Positions 26,065 through 35,042 of a stretch of DNA of 64,000 nucleotides are shown here, in pieces. The DNA is from Actinomadura sp. NBRC 104412 (GTDB taxonomy: Bacteria > Actinomycetota > Actinomycetes > Streptosporangiales > Streptosporangiaceae): positions 1-64,000 of the forward strand of contig NZ_BSTM01000020.1 in the NCBI RefSeq assembly GCF_030269515.1, read 5' to 3'. Both the position numbers and the translations under genes were made by a program. The notes under the pieces were generated by a model, which was not told the DNA's origin, did no database searches, and worked only from the letters and a program-made list of their open reading frames with translations. The first letter of the stretch is position 1. Every line of letters begins with the position of its first letter.

Positions 26065-26143
26065 CGGCTGAACCTCCCGAGTGTGGGTCAGGGTACGCCC
26101 CCTGACCTGGTGGCCCGCCCCCATCACTAGGGGCGCACTCGGC

Positions 26144-26407
26144 ATAGTCGGCGTGACCGGGCATGTCGACATGGGCGTAGTGCCTGGTCGCGGTCTCGTA
26201 GTGGACGTGCGCGACGTTGATGGTGATACCGCGGTCGCGCTCCTCGGGGGCACGGTCGATGCCCTCGAACGGCACGGCGGAGGCCAGCCCGCGCTCGGCG
26301 AGCACCTTGGTGATCGCCGCGGTCAGGGTGGTCTTGCCGTGGTCGACGTGGCCCATCGTGCCGATGTTGAGGTGTGGCTTGCCGCGTTCGTAGAGTCGCT
26401 TGGCCAT
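26144..26407 (-). pseudogene. tuf: tuf 5' fragment: EF-Tu residues 1 to ~88
   Basis: Starts MAKRLYERGKPHLNIGTMGH and contains the G1 P-loop GHVDHGKTTL, the G2 RGITINVAHVHYE and the G3 DMPGHADY, and then leaves EF-Tu sequence exactly where the inserted element begins. Downstream the frame runs 86 more codons into the element before a stop, giving a 174-residue chimera. DMPGH in place of the usual DCPGH again marks a divergent EF-Tu copy. GAGGACGGA precedes the ATG. The other half is at 23349-24275. Confidence 0.9.
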
Positions 26408-26744
26408 GATGTTCCGTCCTCACTCGGTCCGCACTGGAACGTGAGAACCCCCCACGGGTATTTCCGCGGGTCTCTTGGGCCACCCCCCTCCGCTGGTTCT
26501 CCGGAGGGTGGGACGGAGAGGGGTCAGCGTCGCAGGCCGTCGATGACGGTTGCGTCCGCTGCCGCTGCGGCCGCCAGGAAGGAGGCAGCCGGCACCGCGC
26601 TCAGCAGAGCGGACTCTGCGAGCATGCTGGTGCCGGCTGCGAGGACCATGGTCCGGATGGTACGTGGCGGCTCGTCCTGGAGCGACCGAATTATTCGTGG
26701 GCTCCGCCCGGAACCCGCCCCTGTGCCGTCCCCGTCAAAGATCC
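26408..26744. other. Upstream region of the split tuf gene
   Basis: 337 bp without a convincing gene. It should hold the tuf promoter and leader (minus strand) and the promoter for the gene at 26745. A GC-rich run rich in CCCCCC/GGGG around 26445-26520 could fold. A 41-codon Ala-rich minus-strand frame (26524-26649) exists but has no ribosome site and is not called. Confidence 0.4.
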
Positions 26745-27551
26745 ATGCGAGCCAAGTCGCTGCGCGTGGTCATCTCGGCCTGCCTTGCCGTTTTCGTCCT
26801 TGCCGGCCTGCTGGGCGTCGGCTACATCGCGTGGAACCCCGAACCGCCCCGCGACCCGGCTGCCGTGGTGCTGCGCTTCCGCTTGGTCGGCAGCCTCCGG
26901 GAACCGTCGGTCCTGCCCCGCGAGGTACCCGAGCTCACCGTGTACGGGGACGGGCGGATCATCGTGGTGAGGACCACGTGGGGTACGGTCGCCTACCGTC
27001 GGATCTTGGACGGCCGGCTGACGGTCGATGCCTACCGCAAGCTCTACAAGGACGGACTCCTGGCCGGGCTGGGCACGTCCCGGGCCCACCGCGCCGGCGG
27101 GCGGGTCCTCGACGCCGGATCGACCCATGTCGAGTTCCTGTCCGGCGGACGCCGGCACACGACCATCATCCAACAGGGCGCCTCCGGCCCGCGCAAACGG
27201 CTCATCGAACGGCTGGTGAAACGGCTCACGGCCCTGCGGGACGACGACCTCATCCGCGCCCCCATCACCTACCGTCCCGAGCGTACGGCCATGGTGGCGT
27301 GGCGACCGGACAGGGCATCCTTCGGGAAGGCCGAACGCGAGGAGCGGTGGCCGCTGCGTACCCTGCCCGAAGGCGACCCCGCGGGCTGCACCGTCCTCAC
27401 CCCGACGGAGGCGCAGGAAACCCAACGGGTCATCAGCTCAGCGGGATCGGTGAACTGGCGCAGCGGCGGGCACCTCTACAACGTCCTGCTCCGCCCGCTG
27501 CTGCCCGACGAGAAGGACTGCACCGCCCTCAACTGGCCCAGCGGCGGCTAG
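26745..27551 (+). CDS. Membrane-anchored hypothetical protein
   Basis: 268 residues. One N-terminal hydrophobic anchor (VVISACLAVFVLAGLLGVGY) and an extracytoplasmic domain of about 235 residues containing ELTVYGDGRIIVVRTTWGTV, which is typical of secreted actinomycete proteins of unknown role that share a VYGDGRVI-type strand. A single Cys pair (GCTVLT near 210, KDCTALN near the end) could form a disulfide. Start ATG 26745 was chosen because the hydrophobic anchor follows directly. It overlaps the convergent MFS gene by 23 bp at the 3' end. Confidence 0.65.
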   Translation: MRAKSLRVVISACLAVFVLAGLLGVGYIAWNPEPPRDPAAVVLRFRLVGSLREPSVLPREVPELTVYGDGRIIVVRTTWGTVAYRRILDGRLTVDAYRKLYKDGLLAGLGTSRAHRAGGRVLDAGSTHVEFLSGGRRHTTIIQQGASGPRKRLIERLVKRLTALRDDDLIRAPITYRPERTAMVAWRPDRASFGKAEREERWPLRTLPEGDPAGCTVLTPTEAQETQRVISSAGSVNWRSGGHLYNVLLRPLLPDEKDCTALNWPSGG

Positions 27552-28758
27552 CGGCCCGCCGCACCGGCCGCCCCACCAGCAGGACCCCGCCCGCCAGCGC
27601 GCCCGCGACCTGGCACGCGGCGATGGCCAGGATCAGCCCGGTCGGCCCCATCGAATCGGCGAAGACACCGGTCAGCGCGGCACCGACCGCCGAGGCACCG
27701 ATCTTCAGGCTGCCGCCCGTGGTGTTGACCTGGCCCAGCCGCTCCGGCGGCGACTCCCGCTGGCGCAGCATCAACGTCGCGGCGAACACCGGTCCCTCGA
27801 CCAGCCCCACCAGTAGGAAGCACAGCAGCGCCCACGCCAGCGTCCCCGCCAGCGCCACGGACGCGAGCGCGGCACCGAACACCACCAGCCCGACCATCAC
27901 GACCCACTCGGCGAAGCCCGCCTTGAGCCAGCGGGTGGACGCCAGCGACCCCAGCAGCGCCCCTAACGCGAACGCCATCAGCAGAAGGCCCCCCGCCTCC
28001 GCGTCCGCCCCCGAACGCTGGGCGATGAGAACAGCGGCGATGGGCACCCCGCCGTACCCCAGAAAAGCGATGCTCGTCGCCAGCGTCAGCGACCGCAGCA
28101 CACGGTTGGCGACCAGCACGGCCAGGCCCCCGACCACCACGCCCAACCACGGCCGCCCACGCCCGTCCGGCTCCTGCGGCGGACGGCCCGGCGGCGTGAC
28201 GCGACCCCGCAGCGGCAGCAGGCTCAGCGCGGCCGCGCCGACCGCCCCCGCCCCCACGATGGCCAAACCCGAACGCGACCCGCCCGCGACGGTCGCGATC
28301 GCGGCGGCCAAGCCGGGACCGGCGACCGCCGCCATGCTGTAACTGGACGCCTCCAGCCCGTACGCCCGCGGCAACCGGCTCTCCGGAACGAAACGCGGCA
28401 ACAGGCTCGTCAACCCCACGACGATCGGCTCCGTGCACCCCACCACGGCGGCGACCGTGACCGCCAGGACCAGCGGAGACCGCCCCGCCATCAACAGCAG
28501 CAGGCCCGCCGACGCCGCGTACACCACCGCCAGCGCCACCGCCACGGCACGCGGACGGGACGCCCGGTCCAGCGCGTGCCCGATCACCGGGCCGCTCACC
28601 ACGTACGGAAACGTCAGCGCCGCCTGCAAGAACCCGGCGTCGGCCGCCCGTCCCGTACGGGCCTGCACGGTCAGCACGAGCGCGGTCGCGACACCCTCCG
28701 CGGAGATCCGCAGGAACGTCGCGGACGTGAGGTGCAACGGCAGCGCCGGGCGAGGCAT
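27529..28758 (-). CDS. MFS transporter, probable exporter
   Basis: 409 residues with about twelve membrane helices and a longer central loop (GRVTPPGRPPQEPDGRGRP) between helices 6 and 7, the usual MFS division. Recognisable parts are ISAEGVATALVLTVQARTG in helix 1, GPVIGHALDRASRPRAVAVA (loop 2-3, motif A-like) and FLLVGLVEGPVFAATLMLRQ. The substrate cannot be inferred. The ATG at 28758 is preferred over a TTG six bases upstream. It is divergent from arginine deiminase by 65 bp, and the two may share control. Confidence 0.8.
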   Translation of the reverse strand: MPRPALPLHLTSATFLRISAEGVATALVLTVQARTGRAADAGFLQAALTFPYVVSGPVIGHALDRASRPRAVAVALAVVYAASAGLLLLMAGRSPLVLAVTVAAVVGCTEPIVVGLTSLLPRFVPESRLPRAYGLEASSYSMAAVAGPGLAAAIATVAGGSRSGLAIVGAGAVGAAALSLLPLRGRVTPPGRPPQEPDGRGRPWLGVVVGGLAVLVANRVLRSLTLATSIAFLGYGGVPIAAVLIAQRSGADAEAGGLLLMAFALGALLGSLASTRWLKAGFAEWVVMVGLVVFGAALASVALAGTLAWALLCFLLVGLVEGPVFAATLMLRQRESPPERLGQVNTTGGSLKIGASAVGAALTGVFADSMGPTGLILAIAACQVAGALAGGVLLVGRPVRRAASRRWAS

Positions 28759-28823
28759 CTGCAAATGGTGACATACCGCGTGGCCAGCGGATTCCCGAGA
28801 TCACCGGCACCTAGACTCGCAGT

Positions 28824-30023
28824 GTGACGCAGATCGGATCCTACGAGCACCGGGTGACCAGCGAGGTGGGACGGCTGCGCACCGTCCTGCTGCACCGTCC
28901 CGGCGCGGAACTGAAACGGCTCACCCCGCGCAACAGCGACAAGCTGCTCTTCGACGCGATCCCATGGGTGGGACGGGCGCAGGAAGAACACGACGCGTTC
29001 GCCCAAGCCCTGCGCGACCGCGGCGTCGAAGTCCTCTACCTGAGCGAACTGCTCCAAGACGCGCTCGAATACCAGGCTTGCCGTGACGAGGCCATCACCT
29101 GCGTGACCGACGACCCCCGCTGGGGAGACCAGCTCCGCCGCGTCGTCCGGGACTACCTGTGCGACCTCGACCCGGAAATCCTCGCGCACGTCCTCATCGC
29201 CGGACTCGCCCACGAAGAACTCAAGATCGCGCACGGCCTGGTGTACCGGCTCATGAACCGGCTCGACTTCATCATCGACCCGCTGCCCGGCCTCCTGTTC
29301 ACCCGCGACAACAGCGCCTGGATCGGCGACCGCGTCGCCATCACCAGCCTCGCCATGCCTGCCCGCAGGCCCGAATCCGCACTGACCGGCCTGATCTACA
29401 AACACCACCCGCGCTTCGCCGGCGTAGAACCCATCTACGACCGGTCACTCGAACACGTCGAAGGCGGCGACATCCTGCTCCTCTCCCCAGGCGTCATCGC
29501 CGTCGGAACAGGCGAACGCACCACACCCGCAGGAGTGGAACGCCTCGCACGCAGAGTCCTCGGCGCCGGACTCGCCCACACCGTCCTGGCCGTCCCCATC
29601 GCCCAGGAACGCGCCACCATGCACCTCGACACGGTCTGCACCATGGTCGACACCGACACGGTCGTGATGTACCCGCCCATGGCCCACTCCCTGACCGCGT
29701 ACGCCGTCACCGCCTCCAACGGCGACCTCGAAGTCACCGGCCCCCGCCCCTTCCTCGACGCCGCCGCCGAAGCGATGGGCCTGGACAGGCTCAAAGTCAT
29801 CGACACCGGCCTCGACCCGGTCACCGCCGAACGCGAACAATGGGACGACGGCAACAACACCCTCGCCCTCGCCCCCCGCGTAGCCGTCGCCTACGAACGC
29901 AACATCGAAACCAACGCCCAACTCGAAGCGGCAGGCATCGAAGTCATCCGAATCAGCGGCAGCGAACTCGGCACCGGCCGAGGCGGCCCCCGCTGCATGT
30001 CCTGCCCGATGCTGCGTCTTTGA
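28824..30023 (+). CDS. arcA: Arginine deiminase
   Basis: 399 residues, normal length; hydrolyses L-arginine to citrulline and ammonia in the cytosol. Guanidine-modifying-enzyme fold with the expected motifs: SEVGRLRTVLLHRPGAELKR at the N-terminus, LLFTRDNSAWIGDRVAI, the catalytic HLDTVCTMVDTDTVV with the active-site His, and the nucleophilic Cys near the end in GGPRCMSCPML. The GTG start at 28824 encodes VTQIGSYEH. Neither ornithine carbamoyltransferase (arcB) nor carbamate kinase (arcC) is nearby, so it does not sit in a complete arginine deiminase fermentation operon here. Confidence 0.95.
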   Translation: MTQIGSYEHRVTSEVGRLRTVLLHRPGAELKRLTPRNSDKLLFDAIPWVGRAQEEHDAFAQALRDRGVEVLYLSELLQDALEYQACRDEAITCVTDDPRWGDQLRRVVRDYLCDLDPEILAHVLIAGLAHEELKIAHGLVYRLMNRLDFIIDPLPGLLFTRDNSAWIGDRVAITSLAMPARRPESALTGLIYKHHPRFAGVEPIYDRSLEHVEGGDILLLSPGVIAVGTGERTTPAGVERLARRVLGAGLAHTVLAVPIAQERATMHLDTVCTMVDTDTVVMYPPMAHSLTAYAVTASNGDLEVTGPRPFLDAAAEAMGLDRLKVIDTGLDPVTAEREQWDDGNNTLALAPRVAVAYERNIETNAQLEAAGIEVIRISGSELGTGRGGPRCMSCPMLRL

Positions 30024-30750
30024 CAAGCGCAAGCTGCGCTCCTCGCCTTGGCGGCTCGTCGCGCTGTGTTTATTGGCGGTGCCTGCGGCGTCGGGCGCTG
30101 GGCGCCCTCCTTCTCCGGCACCGCGTGCGATCGCTGCATCGCTTCGACTCGCCTAGAGGCTCGCTTCGCGATCAGGTTCCTCGCAAGCTCGGAACCTGCC
30201 TTCGGTCGCGATCGCAGCGCTTGGGCGCCGTTCGGGGCTGGGGTTGGGGGCTGGGGTGGGTGCTGTGTTTATTGGCGGTGCCTGCGGCGTCGGGCGCTGG
30301 GCGCCCTCCTTCTCCGGCACCGCGTGCGATCGCTGCATCGCTTCGACTCGCCCAGGGGCTCGCTTCGCGATCAGGTTCCTCGCAAGCTCGGAACCTGCCT
30401 TCGGTCGCGATCGCAACGCCTGGGCGACCGTTCGGGGCTGGGGTGACGGGCTGAGGTCGTTGCGAGAGGTGTTTCTTGCATGCGCTCTTCGCCTTGGCGG
30501 CTCATCGCTTGTTGCGCTTGCGGCGATCGCTGCATCGCTTCGGCTCGCCCGGAGGGCTCGCTTTGTGATCAGTGGTTGGTGTGTGCGGTCCTATCGCTTG
30601 GGGGTGCTGGACACGGTTAGGGGGACGCGACTCGACCTTGAGCTTTATGGGGATCGGTGGGGTGGCGGTGGGTCTGTGAAGTGGTGCTCGTACGGCGCTA
30701 GGGGCTTGTTTGCGGGGGCGCGCGACCGTCGGGAGTGGGGGGTGGGTGTT
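30024..30750. repeat. Gene-free stretch with a 199-bp tandem repeat (two copies plus degenerate copies)
   Basis: A unit beginning GCTGTGTTTATTGGCGGTGC occurs at 30063 and again at 30262, a period of 199 bp, and the two copies are nearly identical to about 30449. Partial, more diverged copies flank them: TCGCCTTGGCGGCTCGTCGC at 30043 and the like at 30490-30575. Each unit is rich in short inverted elements such as GCGATCGC and CGCTTCGCGATC. No protein is supported here. The stretch separates arcA from a convergent ATPase gene and could be a multi-hairpin transcription barrier or an amplified intergenic repeat family. Confidence 0.75.
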
Positions 30751-31287
30751 TCAGGCGGGGTATGCCTGGCGGGAGGAGGCGCCTCGGGTGTCGTCTTGGT
30801 GGTAGGCGGGTTCGTTTTCGCGTTCGTCGGTCAGTTCGCCGAACTCGTCGAAGTCGAAGCCCTCGAAGCTGGGGAGTGAGGCCGGGTGCGAGGAGTCCCG
30901 GTCGGCGGTCTTGGGGGCTCGCAGGACGGCCCAGACCGTGGTGGTTCCCTGGTCGTGCCGTACGCCCCAGCCTTCGGCGAGGGCCTCGACGATTCCCAGG
31001 CCCCGGCCGCCCAGGGAGGAGAGTGTCCCAGGGCCGCGTCTGGGTTCGGTGTTGGCGCCGCCATCGCTCACCGACAGTTCGATCATGTCGTCCTTGCGGG
31101 ACCAGGACAGGCGGACCTGGCCGGAGGGAAGGGGACGTGCGTGGCGGAGGGCGTTGCTGAGGAGTTCGCTGATGATGACGCTGGCGTCGTCCACCACCGA
31201 CTCGTAGACGCCCGACGCGAGCAACTCGGAGCTGAGGCGTCTACGGGCGACAGCGACGCTGGACGGCGCGTAGGGCAGCATGACCAC
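30751..31287 (-). CDS. RsbW-like ATP-binding protein (anti-sigma/serine kinase family)
   Basis: 178 residues. The HATPase_c_2 domain has the N box VIISELLSNALRHARPL, the G1 motif LSVSDGGANTEP and the G2 loop LGGRGLGIVEALAEGWG. Such proteins act as anti-sigma factors or serine kinases in partner switching, and are very numerous in actinomycetes. The C-terminal 50 residues are an acidic tail. I chose the GTG at 31287, nine bases after GAGG; the in-frame ATG at 31281 is close behind. The nearest STAS partner in the window is at 16.1 kb. Confidence 0.82.
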   Translation of the reverse strand: MVMLPYAPSSVAVARRRLSSELLASGVYESVVDDASVIISELLSNALRHARPLPSGQVRLSWSRKDDMIELSVSDGGANTEPRRGPGTLSSLGGRGLGIVEALAEGWGVRHDQGTTTVWAVLRAPKTADRDSSHPASLPSFEGFDFDEFGELTDERENEPAYHQDDTRGASSRQAYPA

Positions 31288-31612
31288 GCTCGACGCCCTC
31301 ACCTCCCGTGACCCTGCGCGTTCGACGGCCGTTACGGCCCGGCCCTTTCCGGTACGTCCGAAATGCCCGAAAGGCTGGATGTGGAAACCTGGTGGCAACA
31401 CCCTGCTTGCGGGCACAACGAGTGAGCGACCGTCCGGTCACGGCCCTCACCCCCGTCCGCGGTGTGAACCCCGTCGCATTTCCACTAGGGATCTTTCCAG
31501 CGGACGGCGGATTACTCCTCACGCGCGCGTTTCGTCCGTCACAGCGGCGTGTGACCTCACGGCGGCGGCCGTCCGGTGTCCGTAACATTCGGGTAACGGG
31601 CGGCCGAGGTGA

Positions 31613-33499
31613 TCACTGAGCGTCGTCGGCCACCGCGAGTCTCAGGCACATGCGGGTGCCGGTGCGGCCGTCCTCGGCAGGCGACGCCGGATGCGCGGAG
31701 ATCTGGCCGCCCTGCGCCTCGGTGAGGCGCTTGACGATATACAGGCCCAGCCCGACGCCCCCGAACCTGCGGCGGTCGCCCGCCTCGCCCTGGACGAACC
31801 GCTCGAAGATGCGCTCATGGTCGCCCGGGGCGATGCCGATGCCCTCGTCCACCACGCCGACCACCAGCTCGCCGCCCTCGCGGTGCGCGGTGACCAGGAC
31901 GCGGCCGCCGTCCGGCGAGTACTTGAAGGCGTTCTCCAGGAGCTGCCCCACGACGATGTCGGTGGCGAGCGCGTCCCCGCGGGCCGGCGGGAGGTCGTCG
32001 GCGATCTCCAGCTCGACCCGGTGCAGGTCCGACAGCGAGCGGAACCCGGCCACCACGCCCTCCAGCACCTTGGCCAGGTCGAACGTCTCGATCGTCACCG
32101 CCAGCTCGTCGGCTCCCGCGCGGGCGCCGCGCAGCAGGTGCTCCACCAGGCGGCCGAGGGACTGGGCGCGGTCGGCGATGGTGGCGACCGCCGCTCGCCG
32201 GTCGGCGTCGGCCAGCTCGTCCCACCGGTGGGTGAGCGTGCTGGCGTACCCCTGGACGACCGTGACGGGAGTGCGCAGCTCGTGGCTGGTGGTGGCGAGG
32301 AAGAGGTCCTTGGCCTCCTCCAGCGCCTTGGCCTCGGTGACGTCGCGGAAGTCGACCACCAGCTCGCCGGTCTCCTCGATCTCCGCGGCGAGCACGTTCA
32401 GCCACACGCCCGACTCCAGCGGCAGCGTCAGCATCTCCCCGACCTTGGGCAGCTCGAACGGCAGCCGCCGGCCGACCGCCTCCTCGGGCGGGATGCCGGT
32501 GAGCGCGTGCGCGGCCGGGTTCCACTGGCGGACCAGCCCGTCGCGGTCGAGCACCGCGATCCCGTCCGCGCTGGAGTCGATCACGGCGCGCTCGTGCGCG
32601 CGCTGCCGCACCACCTCGGCGTACGCGACGGCGTTGCCGACCGCCACCCCGGCGTGCCCGGCCAGCAGCTCCAGCAGTTCCAGCTCGGTGTGCCCCACTT
32701 TGCGCCCGGAGAACAGCGCGTACAGCGCCCCGTACGGCTTGTTCTGCAGGAACGACAGGCCGAGCGCGACCGTGTGCAGCCCCTCCAGCTCCGACCAGAT
32801 CAGGTCGCCCAGCCGCTGCTCACCGGTGGCCAGCCGGACCGTCCGGCCCGACCGCAGCAGCTCGCCGACGAGGCTGGAGCGCAGGTCGGCGGTGGTGCCG
32901 CGCATCCGTTCCGGCAGTCCCGACATGCTGACCAGGCGCAGCCGATCGCCCTCGATCCGGACGAAGCCGCCGGCGTCGGCGCCGGTCAGCTCGATCAGCG
33001 CGCCGGTGATCCGGTCCAGCACCGTGCCGAGATCGAGCTCGGCGTTGAGGTCGGCGACGATGTCGTTGAGGCGGCGCACCAGCCGGGCGCGCTCCGCGGT
33101 GTGGTGCTGGGCGGCCTCGTCGTCCTCCACCGGGTGGTAGACGCCGACCCAGCCCAGCAGGCCGCCGTCCCGGTCCTTCAGCAGGCTGGTGTCGATCAGG
33201 ACGTCGATCAGCCGCCCGTCCCGGTGGAAGCGGCGGGTGGCGATGGAGATCTGCCCGCCGTCGCCCTCGCGGCGGGTCAGCAGCCGCTCCTGGACGGCGT
33301 TGTGCTCGGCCATCAGCTCGTCTGGGACGATCGGCGAAAGGCGCCCCAGGACCTCCTGCGCCGTCCAGCCGAACATCCGCTCGGCCGCCGGGTTCCAGAC
33401 GGTCACGCGGGATCGCTCGTCCACCGCCACGATCGCGTCGGCCGCGCACTCGATGACGGCGCGGGCGATGGGGTCGTGAACGGACTGCACGCCTGTCAT
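31613..33499 (-). CDS. PAS-GAF-PAS sensor histidine kinase
   Basis: 628 residues, no membrane segment, so a cytosolic sensor. Order: PAS domain 1 (about 8-125, VTVWNPAAERMFGW), GAF domain (about 145-300, LDRITGALIELTGADAGGFV), PAS domain 2 (about 310-410, VRQWNPAAHALTG), HisKA with phospho-acceptor His in ATTSHELRTPVTVVQGY, and HATPase with LLENAFKYSPDGG, VVDEGIGIAPGDHERIFERF and FGGVGLGLYIVKRL. PAS domains may bind haem, flavin or small ligands; no Cys/His signature tells which. No response regulator is adjacent, so it is an orphan kinase. Start ATG 33499 just before the first PAS. Confidence 0.9.
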   Translation of the reverse strand: MTGVQSVHDPIARAVIECAADAIVAVDERSRVTVWNPAAERMFGWTAQEVLGRLSPIVPDELMAEHNAVQERLLTRREGDGGQISIATRRFHRDGRLIDVLIDTSLLKDRDGGLLGWVGVYHPVEDDEAAQHHTAERARLVRRLNDIVADLNAELDLGTVLDRITGALIELTGADAGGFVRIEGDRLRLVSMSGLPERMRGTTADLRSSLVGELLRSGRTVRLATGEQRLGDLIWSELEGLHTVALGLSFLQNKPYGALYALFSGRKVGHTELELLELLAGHAGVAVGNAVAYAEVVRQRAHERAVIDSSADGIAVLDRDGLVRQWNPAAHALTGIPPEEAVGRRLPFELPKVGEMLTLPLESGVWLNVLAAEIEETGELVVDFRDVTEAKALEEAKDLFLATTSHELRTPVTVVQGYASTLTHRWDELADADRRAAVATIADRAQSLGRLVEHLLRGARAGADELAVTIETFDLAKVLEGVVAGFRSLSDLHRVELEIADDLPPARGDALATDIVVGQLLENAFKYSPDGGRVLVTAHREGGELVVGVVDEGIGIAPGDHERIFERFVQGEAGDRRRFGGVGLGLYIVKRLTEAQGGQISAHPASPAEDGRTGTRMCLRLAVADDAQ

Positions 33500-33653
33500 C
33501 GTGCCATCGCGACCCTGCGCGCCGCCGGGCAACCGCCGGTGAAAAGTTCTTGCTCTTGGTCCCCGGTCTACGGAAAAACGCCACGTCAGCCCGGTAGCAG
33601 ACGGAAGTGACATCGCCGTCGCCCATCTGCGCGCTTATCGGAAGGCGAAGAAT

Positions 33654-35033
33654 TCACCCGCGGCCGCGGGTGATCCGTCCGGCGGCGAGCGCGGCGAGAC
33701 CGGCGAACAGGAACGACAGCAGCGACGCGCTCATCCAGGATCGCGGCGTGAACCCGATCGCGCCTTGGACGTCCTGCCAGAAGCCCGCCCACCAGCTCAC
33801 CCCGCCCGGGTAGATCAACTGGTAGACCACGAACCCGGCCGCCCAGGCCGCGATCATGCCCCATCGGGACGGGGCGTCGCGCTCCATGTTCCAGCCGAGC
33901 TCGGCCACGGGGGCCTTGCCCAGCGCGGCGCGGCGGCGTCCCCTGCCCAGGAAGAAGTCGGCGGCCAGCACGCCCAGCATCGGCACGAACACCGAGCCGA
34001 TGAGGGACAGGAACGCCGCGTAGTCCCCGATGTCCAGCAGCAGCGCGAGACCGGTGATCACAGCGCCCAGCGCGATCGTCAGCACCCTGCGGTCGGCGCG
34101 CGGGACGAGGTTCTGGATGGACACCGCGGTGGAGTACACGTTGGCGAACGACTGGTCGGCCTCGCGCAGCACGAACACCGCGAAGAACAGCGTGCCCAGC
34201 GCGACGCCCAGGAACGGGTCGAACACCTTCGACGAGTCGCCCGCCACCAGCGCCAGCGCCAGCAGGCCCAGCACGTACGCGAAGATCTGCGTGGCCGAGT
34301 AGCCCACCGCGGCGGCGCCGAACGCGCCCCGCGCCGAACGGGCGTGCCGGGTGTAGTCGGCGGCCAGCGGGACCCAGGAGATCGACACCGCCAGCGCCGC
34401 GTCCGCGCCGATCCAGAACCCGCCCCACGACCCCTCGGTCAGGTCCGGCAGCGGCTCGCGCAGAAGCTGGACGTAGAAGTACACCAGCGCGATCATCACG
34501 GCCGCGGTGACATAGCGGCGCAGCAGGCGTACCGAGCCCAGCGGCCAGATCGTCAGCGCGGTCGTGAGGAGGCCGGCCGCGATCACATAGCCCCAGCGCG
34601 GTACCCCGTCCCACAGCGTGCGGGCCGCGTCCGCGATCACGATCAGCTCGAAGGTGCCCCAGCCGATCAGCTGCGCGATGTTCAGGACGGTCGGCAGGTA
34701 CGAGAGCCGGGCCCCGAAGAGCCCGCGTAGCAGCACCATCGCGGGCTGCCCCGTCCGCGCGCCCGGCGCCGCCGCCAGGCCCAGCATGAGCCCGCCCAGC
34801 GCCGTACCGACGACCATCGCGACGATCCCCGCGGCGATCGACAGGGTGGGACGGCCGTTGTCGTCCGGCGCCAGCACGGTGTACGCACCGGAGAACGCGA
34901 AGAGGCTCACGCCCAGGTTGGCCCAGAACGCGCCCTGATCCCAGAAGCCCAGCGCCCGCGGCGCCGGCTCCTCAAGGGTGAAGGGGACCTCGTCGCGCGG
35001 ACGCCGTTCGGCGGTGACGCTCGTGTCGGACAC
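33654..35033 (-). CDS. cytX: NCS1 permease, CytX-type hydroxymethylpyrimidine transporter
   Basis: About 459 residues with twelve membrane helices of the nucleobase-cation-symporter-1 family: GFWDQGAFWANLGVSLFAFS in helix 1, GQPAMVLLRGLFGARLSYLP in helix 3, and VSISWVPLAADYTRHARSA in helix 6, the substrate-binding region of cytosine permease relatives. A TPP riboswitch lies directly upstream, which in this family marks the CytX thiamine-precursor (HMP) transporters rather than cytosine permeases. The start is GTG 35042 or GTG 35033; the AGGGAG inside the riboswitch is 1 nt from the former and 10 nt from the latter, so 35033 is preferred. Confidence 0.85.
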   Translation of the reverse strand: MSDTSVTAERRPRDEVPFTLEEPAPRALGFWDQGAFWANLGVSLFAFSGAYTVLAPDDNGRPTLSIAAGIVAMVVGTALGGLMLGLAAAPGARTGQPAMVLLRGLFGARLSYLPTVLNIAQLIGWGTFELIVIADAARTLWDGVPRWGYVIAAGLLTTALTIWPLGSVRLLRRYVTAAVMIALVYFYVQLLREPLPDLTEGSWGGFWIGADAALAVSISWVPLAADYTRHARSARGAFGAAAVGYSATQIFAYVLGLLALALVAGDSSKVFDPFLGVALGTLFFAVFVLREADQSFANVYSTAVSIQNLVPRADRRVLTIALGAVITGLALLLDIGDYAAFLSLIGSVFVPMLGVLAADFFLGRGRRRAALGKAPVAELGWNMERDAPSRWGMIAAWAAGFVVYQLIYPGGVSWWAGFWQDVQGAIGFTPRSWMSASLLSFLFAGLAALAAGRITRGRG

Positions 35034-35042
35034 CGGAGACAC

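Larger units (their letters stand above)
24276..26143. mobile_element. 1.87-kb integrated element interrupting tuf
   Basis: The EF-Tu reading frame breaks after the Asp-Tyr codons (GACTAT, 26144-26149) and resumes at Asp-Tyr (GATTAC, 24270-24275), so the insert is about 1,870 bp with the boundary falling in or near these codons. Inside are a serine recombinase next to the right end and reading inward, a GntR-type regulator, and two small overlapping genes with their own terminator. Recombinase beside one end and a short shared core fit site-specific integration by a serine integrase. No replication, relaxase or capsid gene is present, so it is either a very small island or a remnant of a larger integrative element. 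There are no other ORFs I can support at 24276-24627. Confidence 0.8.

Noticed and set aside
26550..26744. Upstream extension of the membrane-anchored protein to a start at 26550
   Set aside because: The extra 65 residues are Arg/Pro-rich noise placed before the hydrophobic anchor; ATG 26745 gives a normal signal anchor.
30244..30879. A 211-codon plus-strand frame over the tandem repeat
   Set aside because: It is built from repeat units and the antisense of the RsbW-like gene; no start signal and no family resemblance.
33654..35033. Calling the NCS1 protein a cytosine or allantoin permease
   Set aside because: The upstream TPP riboswitch argues for a thiamine-precursor transporter of the CytX group instead.
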